From Serratia liquefaciens ATCC 27592 (GTDB lineage Bacteria > Pseudomonadota > Gammaproteobacteria > Enterobacterales > Enterobacteriaceae): a stretch of 64,000 nt of DNA. The translations under genes and the position numbers were made by a program. Shown here piece by piece: positions 1 through 9,259 of the stretch (the stretch's first letter is position 1; each line of letters begins with the position of its first letter). The stretch is taken from positions 3,906,001 to 3,970,000 of the forward strand of contig NC_021741.1 of assembly GCF_000422085.1 (NCBI RefSeq), written 5' to 3'. The notes beneath the pieces are model-generated. The model had not been told where the DNA came from. It searched no databases and saw only the letters and a list, made by a program, of their open reading frames with translations.

Positions 1-548
1 CTCAGGCTGCCACCCGAATGCTCATCGAGCGCGGACACCGCAACATTGCCTGCATCACCACAGATCTGCCGATCGATGACCGCAAGCAGCGTCTCGAGGG
101 ATATCGAACCGCGATGGCCGAAGCCGGGATTGCGGTGCCGGGGGATTGGATCATCAGCGTCCCCTTCAATGAGCAAGGGGGTGAAGCAGCGGCAGAGAAA
201 ATCCTCTCCAGTAAGCAGGCTTTTACCGCCGCGCTGACATTCAACGACGTAATGGCCGCCGGCATGATGCGCACCTTTCGCCAGCGGCGGATGAACCTGC
301 CCGAAGATATCTCGATTGTCGGCTTCGATGACGTAGCCCTGGCAAAATACCTCCACCCGCCATTGACCACCGTGCATTATCCGATTGAGAAAATGGCCCG
401 ACGCGCGGCCAATTTGGCGCTGCAACTCAATTCAGGCACCGCCGTTACGCCGCAGAACAATCGGTTTTCCGCTGAGCTGATCCTGCGGGACTCGGTGGCC
501 TTTGTGGAAAAAAATCCCCCATTTGAAGAAAACAAGGCTGCCAAGTGA
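1..548 (+). CDS. LacI/GalR-family transcriptional regulator (C-terminal part, cut by window start)
   Basis: About 181 residues of the ligand-binding domain are present; the reading frame is open to base 1, so the N-terminal helix-turn-helix lies outside the window. The visible part has the typical layout of the periplasmic-binding-protein-like fold: ERGHRNIACI near the start, RLEGYRTAMAEAG, a FNDVMAAG segment, and VGFDDVALAKYLHPPLTTV near the end. The family binds small effectors, usually sugars or other carbon sources, and represses neighbouring genes. A LacI-type operator lies between this gene and the transporter downstream, so it probably controls the NhaC-type antiporter and the aminotransferase. 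The effector cannot be read from the sequence. Confidence 0.9.
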   Translation, partial: QAATRMLIERGHRNIACITTDLPIDDRKQRLEGYRTAMAEAGIAVPGDWIISVPFNEQGGEAAAEKILSSKQAFTAALTFNDVMAAGMMRTFRQRRMNLPEDISIVGFDDVALAKYLHPPLTTVHYPIEKMARRAANLALQLNSGTAVTPQNNRFSAELILRDSVAFVEKNPPFEENKAAK

Positions 549-573
549 GAGTTCTCTCACATAACGCGCCTTC

Positions 574-589
574 ATGTAACCGATTACAT
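574..589. promoter_or_regulatory. LacI-family operator candidate
   Basis: ATGTAACCGATTACAT is an inverted repeat with one mismatched pair around a central CG, the usual form of a GalR/LacI-family operator. It lies 82 bases before the antiporter gene and just after the regulator gene, so autoregulation or control of the downstream pair is likely. Binding is inferred. Confidence 0.6.
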
Positions 590-670
590 CGCCAATGGCC
601 CGCGCTCACACCTCATCACGGCAAATTCATTAGGCTTGCGTCACTTCCCCATCCTTAACCGGAGTTGTAA

Positions 671-2110
671 ATGAATGACAAAAAGAAGCTCAACCTGGGG
701 TTAGCGATGCTCCCCATTGTGGCCATGCTGTTGCTGCTTATCATAGGCTATGGCCAACTGGGTCTGCGGATCGAACCGCTGCTGCTGGCTTCCGCCGGCA
801 TTGCCGCTGCGCTGGCCTACTGGCAGGGCTACCGCTGGGACGACATCATTGATTCCATCGTCGCCAAACTGGCCAAAGCCATGCCGGTGATTATGATATT
901 GATTTGCGTGGGCGGGCTGATCGGCACCTGGATGTTCAGCGGTACCATTCCTTATATGGTTTATTGGGGGCTCAAACTGATCAGCCCTCAATATATCCTG
1001 ATCGCCGCGTTCTTCATTACCAGCGTGATTTCCGTGTGTACCGGTACATCCTGGGGGGCAGCAGGCACCGTCGGGGTCGCGCTGATGGGCGTAGCCGCCG
1101 GGCTGGATGTGCCATTGGCCGCCGCCGCGGGCGCCGTCGTTTCCGGGGCCTATTTTGGCGACAAAATCTCCCCATTGTCTGACTCAACCAATTTCGCGGC
1201 CATCGTTGCGGACACCGACCTTTACAGCCATATCCAGCACCTGATGTATACAACGCTTCCGAGCTTCATTTTAGCGGCGGTGGTGTATCTTATTGCCGGA
1301 CACACCAGCGCCGTCGGCAGCGTGGCTACACCGGAAAAAGTCACCGAGATCGTGACGGCGCTAGAGAGCCTTTATCACTTCAACCTGTTGCTAATCCTGC
1401 CCCCGGTTTTGGTGCTGTGGGGCGCGGTGACCAAACGCCCGGTGATCCCGGTCATGCTGGCAGCCTGTGCGCTGGCTATCGCCATCGGCGTACTTCTGCA
1501 GGGGTTCAGTCTGCAACAAGGCTTAAATGCGCTGATGGATGGTTTTAACCTTTCAATGTTTGCCACTCAAGGGCACGGCATCAACGGTATCGTCGAAGAT
1601 GTGCCTCGCCTGCTCAACCGGGGCGGTATGTTTTCGATGATGAGCACCATCCTGCTGGTCTTCTGCGCCTTTTCCTTTGCGGGCGCATTAACCCTGACCG
1701 GGGCATTGACCGTCATCATCAATCGGCTGCTGAAAGTGGTTCACACTACCGGCCAACTGATCGCCGCAACGGTTGCAACCACCATTCTGGTCACCGGCGC
1801 CACCAGCGACGGCAAATTGGCGCTGCTGATCCCCGCTGAACTCTTCAAAGGCGCCTATCGCCGCATGGGCCTGGACAATAAAAACCTGTCGCGGACCGTA
1901 GAAGATGCAGGCACCGTCATCGAACCGTTAATTCCGTGGACCGCCGCAGGCATTTATATGGCGACCACCCTGGGGGTCAGCACGCTGGATTTGCTGCCCT
2001 GGGCCATCCAATGCTACGCCGCCGTAGTATTCGCCCTGATTTACGGATTTACCGGTTTCGGCATTGCCAAGATACAGCCACAGCAAGATTTACAGCGTAA
2101 GGAAGCCTGA
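671..2110 (+). CDS. NhaC-family Na+/H+ antiporter-like membrane transporter
   Basis: A 479-residue polytopic inner-membrane protein with about a dozen hydrophobic segments. It resembles the NhaC family: a conserved TSWGAAGTVGVAL stretch near residue 125, followed by GAYFGDKISPLSDSTN, and the second-half motif ATSDGKLALLIPAELF. NhaC-type proteins exchange Na+ for H+, and some members swap organic anions such as malate and lactate. The start is preceded by a CCGGAG ribosome site. The gene ends 2 bases before the aminotransferase start, so the two form one transcription unit. Its position beside a PLP lyase suggests uptake or exchange of an amino-acid-like compound rather than pure sodium homeostasis; this is inference. 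Confidence 0.75.
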   Translation: MNDKKKLNLGLAMLPIVAMLLLLIIGYGQLGLRIEPLLLASAGIAAALAYWQGYRWDDIIDSIVAKLAKAMPVIMILICVGGLIGTWMFSGTIPYMVYWGLKLISPQYILIAAFFITSVISVCTGTSWGAAGTVGVALMGVAAGLDVPLAAAAGAVVSGAYFGDKISPLSDSTNFAAIVADTDLYSHIQHLMYTTLPSFILAAVVYLIAGHTSAVGSVATPEKVTEIVTALESLYHFNLLLILPPVLVLWGAVTKRPVIPVMLAACALAIAIGVLLQGFSLQQGLNALMDGFNLSMFATQGHGINGIVEDVPRLLNRGGMFSMMSTILLVFCAFSFAGALTLTGALTVIINRLLKVVHTTGQLIAATVATTILVTGATSDGKLALLIPAELFKGAYRRMGLDNKNLSRTVEDAGTVIEPLIPWTAAGIYMATTLGVSTLDLLPWAIQCYAAVVFALIYGFTGFGIAKIQPQQDLQRKEA

Positions 2111-2111
2111 C

Positions 2112-3296
2112 GTGAAACAAACCGATTTTAACCAGATCATCAACCGCCACCACACCGGCTCGGTGAAATGGGACTTTATCGACCGCTATCTGCAGCTCGA
2201 TGAAACCGATCTTTTGCCGATGTGGGTGTCCGATTTTGACTTTCAGTGTCCGCTGGAAGTCCGACAGGCGCTGCATCACCGCGTTGAACACGGCATATTC
2301 GGTTACAGCGAACGCGATGACCAGTATTACCAGGCGGTGATGGATTGGTTCTCAAAACGGCACCAGTTGCCTTTGCAGCGGGAGTGGTTCACCTCCATCG
2401 AAGGCGTGGTTCCCGGTCTGGCGATCCTGATCCAACTGCTAAGCCAGCCCGGAGATCCGATCGTGATCCAGGGGCCGTACTACGGATCTTTTGCCAAGAT
2501 CGTTACCCTGAACGGCAGAGAGGTGCTTGAAAATCCTTTAGCCCTCGGCCCGCAAGGCTATCAATTCGACTTCGATCATCTGGAGGCGTGTTTTGAACAG
2601 CGCAAGCCCCCGTTGCTGCTGCTGTGCAATCCGCATAACCCAACGGGCCGGTGCTGGACCCGCGACGAACTGACGCAGTTGATGACGCTGTGCAGCCGCT
2701 ATGGCGTAACGGTTATCTCCGATGAAATCTGGGCCGATCTGCTGCTGCCTGGCGAGACCTTCACCTCCGTGCTGCATCTGGACGAGAGCTGGCAAGACCA
2801 TGTGATTTCTGCGACTTCCGCCAGCAAGAGCTTTGGCCTGTCGTCACTGCGCATCTCAAACTTCCTGATCCCCAACGATCAAACCCGAAATGCGTTTGTC
2901 GAACGCCTCAATGCCCATGGGTTGGATGTCTTCAATGCGCTGTCGATGACCGCCGCCACGGCCGCCTATCAGCAAGGGGAAAACTGGCTTGATGCTCTGC
3001 AGCAATATCTGGCAAACAACCGGCGCTGGTTTGAACAGGCCTTAGCCTATGCCGCCCCCTGGTGCAAAATGACCCGGGCCGAAGGCACCTATCTTGCTTG
3101 GCTGGATTGTCGCGCTTTGGGCCTGGATGACAATGCGCTTCAACAGGCGCTGATCCACCAGTCAAAAATTGCTGCCTCCATGGGCGTCAGCTTTGGCGAA
3201 CAGGGAAAAGGGTTTATCCGCCTCAATCTCGGCTGCCCGCGTCAATATCTTGAAAGCGCCATTGCAGGGCTTGCGCGATTAAAACCGTCGCTTTGA
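2112..3296 (+). CDS. MalY/PatB-type PLP aminotransferase / C-S lyase
   Basis: The product has 394 residues from the GTG at 2112, chosen because GGAAG lies just upstream and because the first residues (KQTDFNQIINRHHTGSVKWD) match the usual start of the family. It is a fold-type I PLP enzyme: NPHNPTGRCW in the middle, VISDEIWADL for cofactor contact, and SATSASKSFGL with the Schiff-base lysine at about residue 239. MalY and PatB cleave cystathionine or other S-substituted cysteines to pyruvate, ammonia and a thiol; MalY also antagonises MalT. Coupling with the transporter suggests catabolism of an imported sulfur amino acid. True aminotransferase activity cannot be excluded. Confidence 0.8.
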   Translation: MKQTDFNQIINRHHTGSVKWDFIDRYLQLDETDLLPMWVSDFDFQCPLEVRQALHHRVEHGIFGYSERDDQYYQAVMDWFSKRHQLPLQREWFTSIEGVVPGLAILIQLLSQPGDPIVIQGPYYGSFAKIVTLNGREVLENPLALGPQGYQFDFDHLEACFEQRKPPLLLLCNPHNPTGRCWTRDELTQLMTLCSRYGVTVISDEIWADLLLPGETFTSVLHLDESWQDHVISATSASKSFGLSSLRISNFLIPNDQTRNAFVERLNAHGLDVFNALSMTAATAAYQQGENWLDALQQYLANNRRWFEQALAYAAPWCKMTRAEGTYLAWLDCRALGLDDNALQQALIHQSKIAASMGVSFGEQGKGFIRLNLGCPRQYLESAIAGLARLKPSL

Positions 3297-3314
3297 TCAG
3301 CAGGAAAAAGCAAG

Positions 3315-3343
3315 CGCTACCGGCAGAATGTGCGCCGGTAGCG
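3315..3343 (-). terminator. Rho-independent terminator of sseB
   Basis: A 10-bp stem, CGCTACCGGC paired with GCCGGTAGCG, has a 9-base loop. Read on the minus strand it is followed a few bases later by a T run, so it serves sseB. It also lies at the end of the convergent aminotransferase gene. Confidence 0.7.
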
Positions 3344-3353
3344 AAAAGCAGGA

Positions 3354-4184
3354 TTACTGGGTTTTATCGGTCGAAGGAATGATATTACGCAGCCAACTGC
3401 CCCAGCGGCGCTGGTAGAAGGGTTGGGTATGGGTGATCAGGTAATGGCTGACCCCACGCTCCTTTTCAGAGACCAGACAAAAATCTACCGGCTCGTCGTT
3501 GGGCGCAGTTTCGCTGGCAACGCTTCCGGCTTCGTTGATCAGCGCTTCAATTTCCGCCGGCTCACCGTCCACTTCCAGTCCGACCAACAGATTTGGTTTT
3601 TCGTCGACCGCCTGATCGTGCATCAGTGCCAAAAACGCACGGCGTACCGGCTTGCGTTGACTGAAAAGCGTGGTCAAGGCATCGACCATCGCCGACGGGT
3701 ACTCCTCCGGCTGACCCAACAGGATCTGGGTATCCTTGTCGATATAACGTTCCGCCGGTTTGGCTACGCCACCGGTGGCCAGCAGCATTGCCACTTCTTC
3801 AGGATAAAACTCTTTGCCGTACTCGGCCTTAGGGTTGAGGAACAGATCCGCGCCCTGAGTGATTTCGAACAATACCCGCGCCGGCATGGCGATAAACGGC
3901 TGTTCGTCTTCAACGGCCTTTTGCAGCGCTTCTACCGAGCTAAAAAACGGAATGATGCTGCCGCCGTCCTGTTTTTCCCAGTGCTGAATATTCACCGGCG
4001 TATCGGCGTTAAGCGTGATGTCACCGCCATGCTGTACCTGTTCGCTGTCACCGAGGATCAACACCGTCGCGTCGAGCAACTCACGGAAAAACGCCGGGCG
4101 ATGGGCCGGCTCGGTCACCGCCAGCTTCAGCAGGCGTTCAAGTTCGTTTTCGCCTGTGGCGGTATCGTGATGGTGAGAACTCAT
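3354..4184 (-). CDS. sseB: SseB family protein (enhanced serine sensitivity)
   Basis: A 276-residue soluble protein from the ATG at 4184 (MSSHHHDTATGENELERLL); five further in-frame codons upstream are probably not translated. It has the SseB N-terminal domain (ELERLLKLAVTEPAHRPAFFREL at the start) and the SseB C-terminal domain (KPVRRAFLALMHDQ, VGLEVDG). In E. coli sseB overexpression increases serine sensitivity; the biochemical role is unknown. It lies downstream of pepB, as in E. coli, separated by a hairpin. Confidence 0.9.
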   Translation of the reverse strand: MSSHHHDTATGENELERLLKLAVTEPAHRPAFFRELLDATVLILGDSEQVQHGGDITLNADTPVNIQHWEKQDGGSIIPFFSSVEALQKAVEDEQPFIAMPARVLFEITQGADLFLNPKAEYGKEFYPEEVAMLLATGGVAKPAERYIDKDTQILLGQPEEYPSAMVDALTTLFSQRKPVRRAFLALMHDQAVDEKPNLLVGLEVDGEPAEIEALINEAGSVASETAPNDEPVDFCLVSEKERGVSHYLITHTQPFYQRRWGSWLRNIIPSTDKTQ

Positions 4185-4208
4185 GACAAACTCCAGCAAT
4201 CAAATAAC

Positions 4209-4230
4209 GGGGCCCAGCATGCTGGGCCCC
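4209..4230 (-). terminator. Terminator hairpin between pepB and sseB
   Basis: A 10-bp stem (GGGGCCCAGC with GCTGGGCCCC) around AT is followed on the minus strand by GTTATTTGATT. A second, smaller hairpin (GCCCGCC/GGCGGGC) lies at 4254-4269, directly after the pepB stop. They probably reduce read-through into sseB. Confidence 0.65.
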
Positions 4231-4275
4231 GACAATAAAACGACGTTCAAGCCGCCCGCCAAGGCGGGCATGCCA

Positions 4276-5571
4276 TTATTTGGCTTTGCTCAGCAACAGG
4301 TTGGCCAGGGCACGCACACCCAGACCGGTCGCACCGGCAGACCATTGATCCACCGCGCCCTTACGGTAAGTGGCGGAGCAGTCAATGTGCAACCAGCCTT
4401 TCTGATAATTCTGCACAAAATGCGACAGGAATGCAGCCGCGGTGCTGGCACCAGCAGTGTAGGCCGGACCGGCAATATTGTTCAGTTCAGCAAAGTTGGA
4501 CGGCAGTTGACTGCGGTGGAACTCAGCCAACGGCAGGCGCCAGAAAGGCTCTTGCTCGGCAGCCGCGCTGGTCAGCAGTTCCTGTGCCAAAGCATCATCG
4601 AAGCTGAACAACGCATGGTAATCGTTACCCACCGCCGTTTTCGCCGCACCGGTCAGGGTGGCGCAGTCGATGATCAACTCAGGGTTTTGTGCAGAAGCAT
4701 CGATCAGTCCGTCAGCCAGTACCAGGCGCCCTTCCGCATCGGTGTTCATAACCTCAACGGTTTTGCCGTTACGATAACGGATGATGTCGCCCAGTTTGAA
4801 GGCGTTACCGCTAACCATGTTATCGGCGCAGCACAGATAGAGTTTCACGCGCTGTTTCAGACCACGTGCCGCCGCCAGCGCCAGTGCGCCGGTAATGGTG
4901 GCCGCCCCGCCCATATCCGCTTTCATGGAATCCATAAAGGCACTTTGCTTCAGGCTGTAGCCACCGGTGTCAAAGGTGATGCCTTTGCCCACCAGGCAAG
5001 CAAATACCGGCGCTTCCGGGTTGCCGGTCGGGTTGAAGTCCAGTGCCAGCAGCACCGGTGAACGATCGGAACCCCGGCCCACGGTGTGAATACCGGCGTA
5101 GTTTTGCTCGCGCAGATCTTCACCCTTGGTAATACGATAGCTGACGGCATCGCAGCCAACGTCACACATCAGATCAACCGCGCGCGTAGCCAGTTGTTCC
5201 GGCCCCAGCTCTTCCGCCGGCATATTGATGGTGTCGCGTACCCAGTCAACAATCTTCAGACGCTGTTCCAGCTCTTTGCGTTCCGCTTCCGGCAGCTCTG
5301 CCCATTCGACGCTGCGCTTGCCTTTCGGTCCGCGGAAACCTTGCCAGAACGCCCAGCTGTTCTCCAGATCCCAGCCATCGCCGGCCAGTTTGACGTTCTT
5401 GACACCTTGGCCGTCAATCTTGCGGGCGGCACGCTGGATGCCCCCCAGCTTGTCGTTGCCGGTCAGGTGAATGGTCATTCCTCGACCATCAGTGCTCAGC
5501 AGCGCTTTCTCGCCCCAGCGAGCGTCGGCAGGTTGGTTCGACAGCGTTACCTGCATGAATTCAGTTGTCAT
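4276..5571 (-). CDS. pepB: Aminopeptidase B (leucyl aminopeptidase family, M17)
   Basis: A 431-residue cytosolic metallo-aminopeptidase close to E. coli PepB in length and sequence. The M17 signature [14 protein letters not shown] is intact, and [14 protein letters not shown] and [12 protein letters not shown] carry the metal-binding lysine and aspartates. It releases N-terminal residues from peptides, including Cys-Gly. It follows iscX after a terminator-like hairpin, and the pairing of pepB with the isc operon is the enterobacterial arrangement. Confidence 0.97.
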   Translation of the reverse strand: MTTEFMQVTLSNQPADARWGEKALLSTDGRGMTIHLTGNDKLGGIQRAARKIDGQGVKNVKLAGDGWDLENSWAFWQGFRGPKGKRSVEWAELPEAERKELEQRLKIVDWVRDTINMPAEELGPEQLATRAVDLMCDVGCDAVSYRITKGEDLREQNYAGIHTVGRGSDRSPVLLALDFNPTGNPEAPVFACLVGKGITFDTGGYSLKQSAFMDSMKADMGGAATITGALALAAARGLKQRVKLYLCCADNMVSGNAFKLGDIIRYRNGKTVEVMNTDAEGRLVLADGLIDASAQNPELIIDCATLTGAAKTAVGNDYHALFSFDDALAQELLTSAAAEQEPFWRLPLAEFHRSQLPSNFAELNNIAGPAYTAGASTAAAFLSHFVQNYQKGWLHIDCSATYRKGAVDQWSAGATGLGVRALANLLLSKAK

Positions 5572-5613
5572 AGCCTTCTTACTCCGGATTATTCTTTTAT
5601 TAATCGTGTCGGA

Positions 5614-5647
5614 TACAAAATAAACGGGCCGCCTATGGCAGCCCGTT
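5614..5647 (-). terminator. Terminator of the isc operon
   Basis: The stem AACGGGC/GCCCGTT (5623-5629 with 5641-5647) is followed on the minus strand by TATTTTG. It lies between the iscX stop and the pepB start. Confidence 0.6.
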
Positions 5648-5654
5648 ACGCTAT

Positions 5655-5855
5655 TTACTCCGCTTCATCTAACCAGACCAGCAGGATCGCTTCCAGTATT
5701 TTCTCATTGGAAGCCTGTGGATCGTCGTCAAAATCTTCCAGATCGCAAATCCACTGATGCATGTCGGTAAAACGTACGGTTTTCGGATCGGTATCCGGGT
5801 ATTGGTCGTACAGGGCTTCGCCGATTTCACGGCTATCGGTCCACTTCAGTCCCAT
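5655..5855 (-). CDS. iscX: IscX, acidic modulator of Fe-S assembly
   Basis: A 66-residue acidic protein nearly identical to E. coli IscX/YfhJ ([18 protein letters not shown] at the start, VWLDEAE at the end). IscX binds IscS and iron and tunes cysteine desulfurase activity, competing with CyaY. It is the last gene of the isc operon and lies 32 bases after fdx. Confidence 0.97.
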   Translation of the reverse strand: MGLKWTDSREIGEALYDQYPDTDPKTVRFTDMHQWICDLEDFDDDPQASNEKILEAILLVWLDEAE

Positions 5856-5887
5856 TATTATCTCCAGCTCTGCGCCGCGGCTAGCAA

Positions 5888-6223
5888 TTAATGCTCACGC
5901 GCATGGTTAACGGTATAACGCGGCATTTCGACCACCAAATCTTCGTCGGCCACCAGCGCCTGGCAGCTCAGGCGGCTTTCCGGCTCCAGACCCCAGGCCT
6001 TGTCCAGCATGTCGTCTTCCAGCTCGCTGCTCTCTTCAAGAGAGTCAAAGCCTTCGCGTACGATGCAGTGACAGGTGGTGCAGGCGCAGGATTTCTCGCA
6101 GGCGTGCTCAATTTCGATACCGTTGCGCAGTGCAACGTTGAGGATTGACTCCCCTTGCTCAGCTTCCAGTACCGCCCCCTCCGGGCATAAATCTTGATGG
6201 GGCAGGAAAACAATTTTAGGCAT
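5888..6223 (-). CDS. fdx: [2Fe-2S] ferredoxin of the ISC system
   Basis: A 111-residue adrenodoxin-type ferredoxin. The cluster ligands are Cys42, Cys48, Cys51 and Cys87, in [11 protein letters not shown] and RLSCQAL; Cys46 is the extra conserved cysteine. Fdx supplies electrons for cluster assembly and reductive coupling on IscU. Its start lies 2 bases after the hscA stop, so the genes are translationally close. Confidence 0.97.
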   Translation of the reverse strand: MPKIVFLPHQDLCPEGAVLEAEQGESILNVALRNGIEIEHACEKSCACTTCHCIVREGFDSLEESSELEDDMLDKAWGLEPESRLSCQALVADEDLVVEMPRYTVNHAREH

Positions 6224-6225
6224 GA

Positions 6226-8076
6226 TTAAACCTCATCCACAGAATGGCCAGCCAGCGCACGGCGAATGGAAGCATCCATGCGGCGCGCGGCAAAGTCTTG
6301 CGTTTGTGCATCTAATGTTTTTATTGCGGCTTCGATAGCGGCAGGATCGGAGCCCTGCGTCGCCTGTTGCAAAGCTTCCACCGCCGCGGCGATCGCCGTA
6401 CTTTCGGCCTCGCTCAGTAAAGCAGCATCGCTTGCCAGTGCGCCCTGCAGGCTTTCCAGCACCCGAGACGCCTCAACCCGCTGTTCTGCCAGTTTGCGTG
6501 CGACGACATCGCTCTGCGCATTGGCCATCGAGTCTTTGATCATACCGGCGATTTCGGCATCGGAAAGGCCATACGACGGTTTAACCTGAATCGAAGCCTC
6601 AACGCCGGTGGATTTCTCCATCGCGGTAACGCTCAACAGGCCGTCGGCATCCACCTGGAAGGTGACGCGAATATGCGCGCCACCGGCAGGCAGCGGCGGT
6701 AAGCCACGTAGCGAGAAGCGCGCCAGCGAACGGCAATCCTGCACCAGCTCACGCTCACCCTGCAGCACGTGGATCATCATCGCGCTTTGGCCGTCTTTGA
6801 AAGTGGTGAATTCCTGGGCACGCGCCACCGGAATGGTGGTGTTGCGCGGGATCACTTTTTCGACCAGACCACCCATGGTTTCCAGACCCAGCGACAGCGG
6901 GATCACATCCAACAGCAGCATGTCGCTGTCCGGTTTGTTGCCCACCAGAATATCGGCCTGAATGGCGGCACCGATGGCGACCACTTTATCGGGATCAATC
7001 GAAGTCAGCGGCGTGCGGCCAAAGAACGCGCCTACCTGCTCACGCACCAAAGGTACGCGAGTGGAACCGCCAACCATCACCACTTCCAACACGTCTTCAG
7101 CATTGACGCCGGCGTCTTTCAGCGCACGGCGACAAGCCATCAGGGTGCGTTTAACCAGTGTGGCGATCAAGGCGTCGAACTGTGCTCGCGTCACTTCGCC
7201 CTGCCAACCGGCAACTTCCACGCTCACACTGTCGGCATCACTCAGTGCTATCTTGGCGGCAATGGCCGCGTCCAGCAGTTGACGCTGAACGCCATGATCG
7301 CTACGGTCGGCCACGCCGGCCTGTTCCCGCAGCCAATCGGCCAGCAGGTGGTCAAAGTCGTCGCCGCCCAACGCGGAATCGCCGCCGGTGGCCAACACTT
7401 CGAACACGCCGCGGCTCAGCCGCAGAATGGAAATATCAAAGGTGCCGCCGCCCAAATCGTAAACCGCGATAATGCCTTCCTGCCCGGAATCCAGGCCATA
7501 GGCAATCGCTGCCGCCGTAGGTTCGTTCAGCAGGCGCAGCACGTGCAGCCCGGCCAGACGCGCAGCGTCCTTGGTGCCCTGGCGCTGTGCATCGTCAAAA
7601 TATGCGGGAACGGTGATCACCACGCCGTCCAAATCCCCTTCCAGCGCGGTTTGCGCACGCGCGGCAAGCGCTTTGAGGATATCGGCGGAAACACCTACCG
7701 GGTTAACCGGTCCGGCGGCGGTCAGGATCATCGGCAAGCCGTTTTCACTGGCCTGGAACTGGTACGGCAGGTTCGGGTAACGCTGCTGTACGTCGGCCAG
7801 AGAGCGGCCCATCATGCGTTTGATTGAGCTGATGGTGTTGGCGGGATCCTGTGCGGCCTGCTGGCGCGCATCCCAACCGACACGCAAGGTATCAGCCTGA
7901 TAGTGCACCACCGAGGGCAGTAAATCGCGCCCCTGAGCATCGGCCAGCGTTTCCGCCTGCCCGCTGCGCACCGTGGCGACCAGAGAGTTGGTGGTGCCTA
8001 AATCAATACCGGCAGCCAGACGGCGCTGGTGCGGCGCGGCGCTAAGGCCGGGCTCACTAATTTGTAATAAGGCCAT
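6226..8076 (-). CDS. hscA: Hsp70-type chaperone HscA for Fe-S proteins
   Basis: A 616-residue protein from the ATG at 8076 ([19 protein letters not shown]), the same length as E. coli HscA. An upstream in-frame ATG exists, but that stretch lies within repeat DNA. The N-terminal ATPase domain begins with [15 protein letters not shown] and contains [15 protein letters not shown] and [11 protein letters not shown]. The C-terminal substrate-binding domain recognises the LPPVK motif of IscU. With HscB it drives ATP-dependent release of clusters from IscU. An ERIC element fills the gap to hscB, unlike the tight spacing usual in this operon. Confidence 0.97.
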   Translation of the reverse strand: MALLQISEPGLSAAPHQRRLAAGIDLGTTNSLVATVRSGQAETLADAQGRDLLPSVVHYQADTLRVGWDARQQAAQDPANTISSIKRMMGRSLADVQQRYPNLPYQFQASENGLPMILTAAGPVNPVGVSADILKALAARAQTALEGDLDGVVITVPAYFDDAQRQGTKDAARLAGLHVLRLLNEPTAAAIAYGLDSGQEGIIAVYDLGGGTFDISILRLSRGVFEVLATGGDSALGGDDFDHLLADWLREQAGVADRSDHGVQRQLLDAAIAAKIALSDADSVSVEVAGWQGEVTRAQFDALIATLVKRTLMACRRALKDAGVNAEDVLEVVMVGGSTRVPLVREQVGAFFGRTPLTSIDPDKVVAIGAAIQADILVGNKPDSDMLLLDVIPLSLGLETMGGLVEKVIPRNTTIPVARAQEFTTFKDGQSAMMIHVLQGERELVQDCRSLARFSLRGLPPLPAGGAHIRVTFQVDADGLLSVTAMEKSTGVEASIQVKPSYGLSDAEIAGMIKDSMANAQSDVVARKLAEQRVEASRVLESLQGALASDAALLSEAESTAIAAAVEALQQATQGSDPAAIEAAIKTLDAQTQDFAARRMDASIRRALAGHSVDEV

Positions 8077-8088
8077 ATTGAAGCTTCC

Positions 8089-8214
8089 CATATCCTTCAT
8101 ACTTGAAGCTGCTTGGGTGTTGGCTGCCTTCACTCACCCCAGTCTCTTACTTGAGTAAGCTCCTGGGGATTCACTCAGTTGCCGCCTACAAGCAACTCCA
8201 ATTATTTTGGGTAT
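8089..8214. repeat. ERIC element inside the isc operon (hscB-hscA gap)
   Basis: About 126 bp of imperfect palindrome. The core has CACCCCAGTCTCTTAC, then GAGTAAGCTCCTGGGGATTC, matching the ERIC1R/ERIC2 consensus arms. The outer arms are ATACTTGAAGCTGC and its counterpart around GCAACTCCAATTATTTTGGGTAT. It ends 12 bases before the hscA start codon and must be transcribed in the operon mRNA. Confidence 0.85.
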
Positions 8215-8226
8215 AAATGAAAAGAA

Positions 8227-8748
8227 TTACTCAAAACCCAGCAGTTTTTCTTCGAGTTGTTCAACCTGTTGCTGGAGTTTGTCCAAAAAGCGTAGCTTAC
8301 GCACGGTATCGGCGGCCTCGGGCCACTGCTGGTTATCCAGCTGCTGCACCATCAGCGCAGTGCGCTGTTTGACCGTTTCGTTCACCCGCGCGCCAAAGTC
8401 GGCCAGCAGGCTTTCCGCCTCCGCTTTGCGCTCAATGGCGTCGAGCTCTTCACGCAATTCCAGCTGTTCCATCAGGAAAGCGGTATCCCGCAGGGTATGC
8501 TGCTCGTTGCCCAAATCAAAACCGTGCAAAGATAACATATACTCTGCGCGTTTTAATGGGTGCTTCAGCGTTTGGTAGGCTTCATTGATAGTCGCCGCCT
8601 GTTGCAACGCCATCAGGCGTTCGCGTTCCGGCTGGAGAGCATTGCGATCGGGATGGAATTGGCGTTGCAGATCCTGATAGCGAGATGCAAGCAGGCTGCC
8701 GTCCACGAGATAGCGAACTGGCAGCCCGAATAAAGTAAAGTAATCCAT
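8227..8748 (-). CDS. hscB: J-domain co-chaperone HscB
   Basis: A 173-residue protein with an N-terminal J domain ([13 protein letters not shown] at residues 32-34 in QFHPDRN) and a C-terminal helical domain that binds IscU. It stimulates HscA ATPase and delivers IscU to HscA. The length equals the family norm. It lies 62 bases after iscA; hscA follows only after an ERIC insertion. Confidence 0.97.
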   Translation of the reverse strand: MDYFTLFGLPVRYLVDGSLLASRYQDLQRQFHPDRNALQPERERLMALQQAATINEAYQTLKHPLKRAEYMLSLHGFDLGNEQHTLRDTAFLMEQLELREELDAIERKAEAESLLADFGARVNETVKQRTALMVQQLDNQQWPEAADTVRKLRFLDKLQQQVEQLEEKLLGFE

Positions 8749-8810
8749 AGCGTGCTCTGGGCTTTATCGGATGAAGTTCCCCCGCGCCGGCGGGGGAGCT
8801 TGACGGACTG

Positions 8811-9134
8811 TCAGACGTTGAAACTTTCGCCGCAGCCGCACTCGCTTGAGACATTGGGGTTGTTGAACTTGAAGCCTTCGTTCAGGCCTTCCTTAACGAA
8901 ATCAAGCTCGGTGCCGTCAAGGTAGACCAGGCTCTTGCCGTCAATGATCACCTTAACGCCTTTGTTTTCAAAAACGATGTCGTCATCGTTCATTTCGTCA
9001 ACAAATTCCAGCACGTACGCCATCCCGGAGCAGCCAGAGGTTCTCACCCCCAGACGCAGGCCAAGACCCTTGCCGCGGTTATTCATAAATGCCTGAACAC
9101 GCTGCGCAGCGCTGTCGCTCATGGTAATTGACAT
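8811..9134 (-). CDS. iscA: A-type Fe-S carrier IscA
   Basis: A 107-residue protein from the ATG at 9134 ([11 protein letters not shown]), the same length as E. coli IscA; an in-frame extension upstream runs into a repeat and is not needed. The cluster or iron ligands Cys35, Cys99 and Cys101 (SGCSG and ECGCGES) are present. It carries clusters from IscU to apo-proteins or supplies iron. Confidence 0.97.
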   Translation of the reverse strand: MSITMSDSAAQRVQAFMNNRGKGLGLRLGVRTSGCSGMAYVLEFVDEMNDDDIVFENKGVKVIIDGKSLVYLDGTELDFVKEGLNEGFKFNNPNVSSECGCGESFNV

Positions 9135-9193
9135 CACAACCTCATACTCAATATTCCCAACCTGTAGCAAAACCGATGTTGGGGGGCTAACCG

Positions 9194-9254
9194 GTGTAGG
9201 GGGCGAATATATTCGCCCCAATCAATGCGGGCGCGGCATACAGCGCCCCTACAC
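9194..9254. repeat. Dispersed double-hairpin repeat, copy 1 (iscA-iscU gap)
   Basis: The element has two palindromes, GGGGCGAATATATTCGCCCC and GGGCGCGGCATACAGCGCCC, enclosed by GTGTAGGGG and CCCCTACAC arms. Read on the minus strand it aligns along its whole length with the sequence at 45753-45812. It sits in the transcribed gap between iscU and iscA. Confidence 0.75.
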
Positions 9255-9259
9255 AAGAA

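Noticed and set aside
4183..5061. 292-codon plus-strand frame opposite pepB
   Set aside because: Antisense shadow of an intact aminopeptidase gene.
6769..7827. 352-codon plus-strand frame opposite hscA
   Set aside because: It is an antisense shadow of a highly conserved chaperone gene with GC-rich codons; no independent support.
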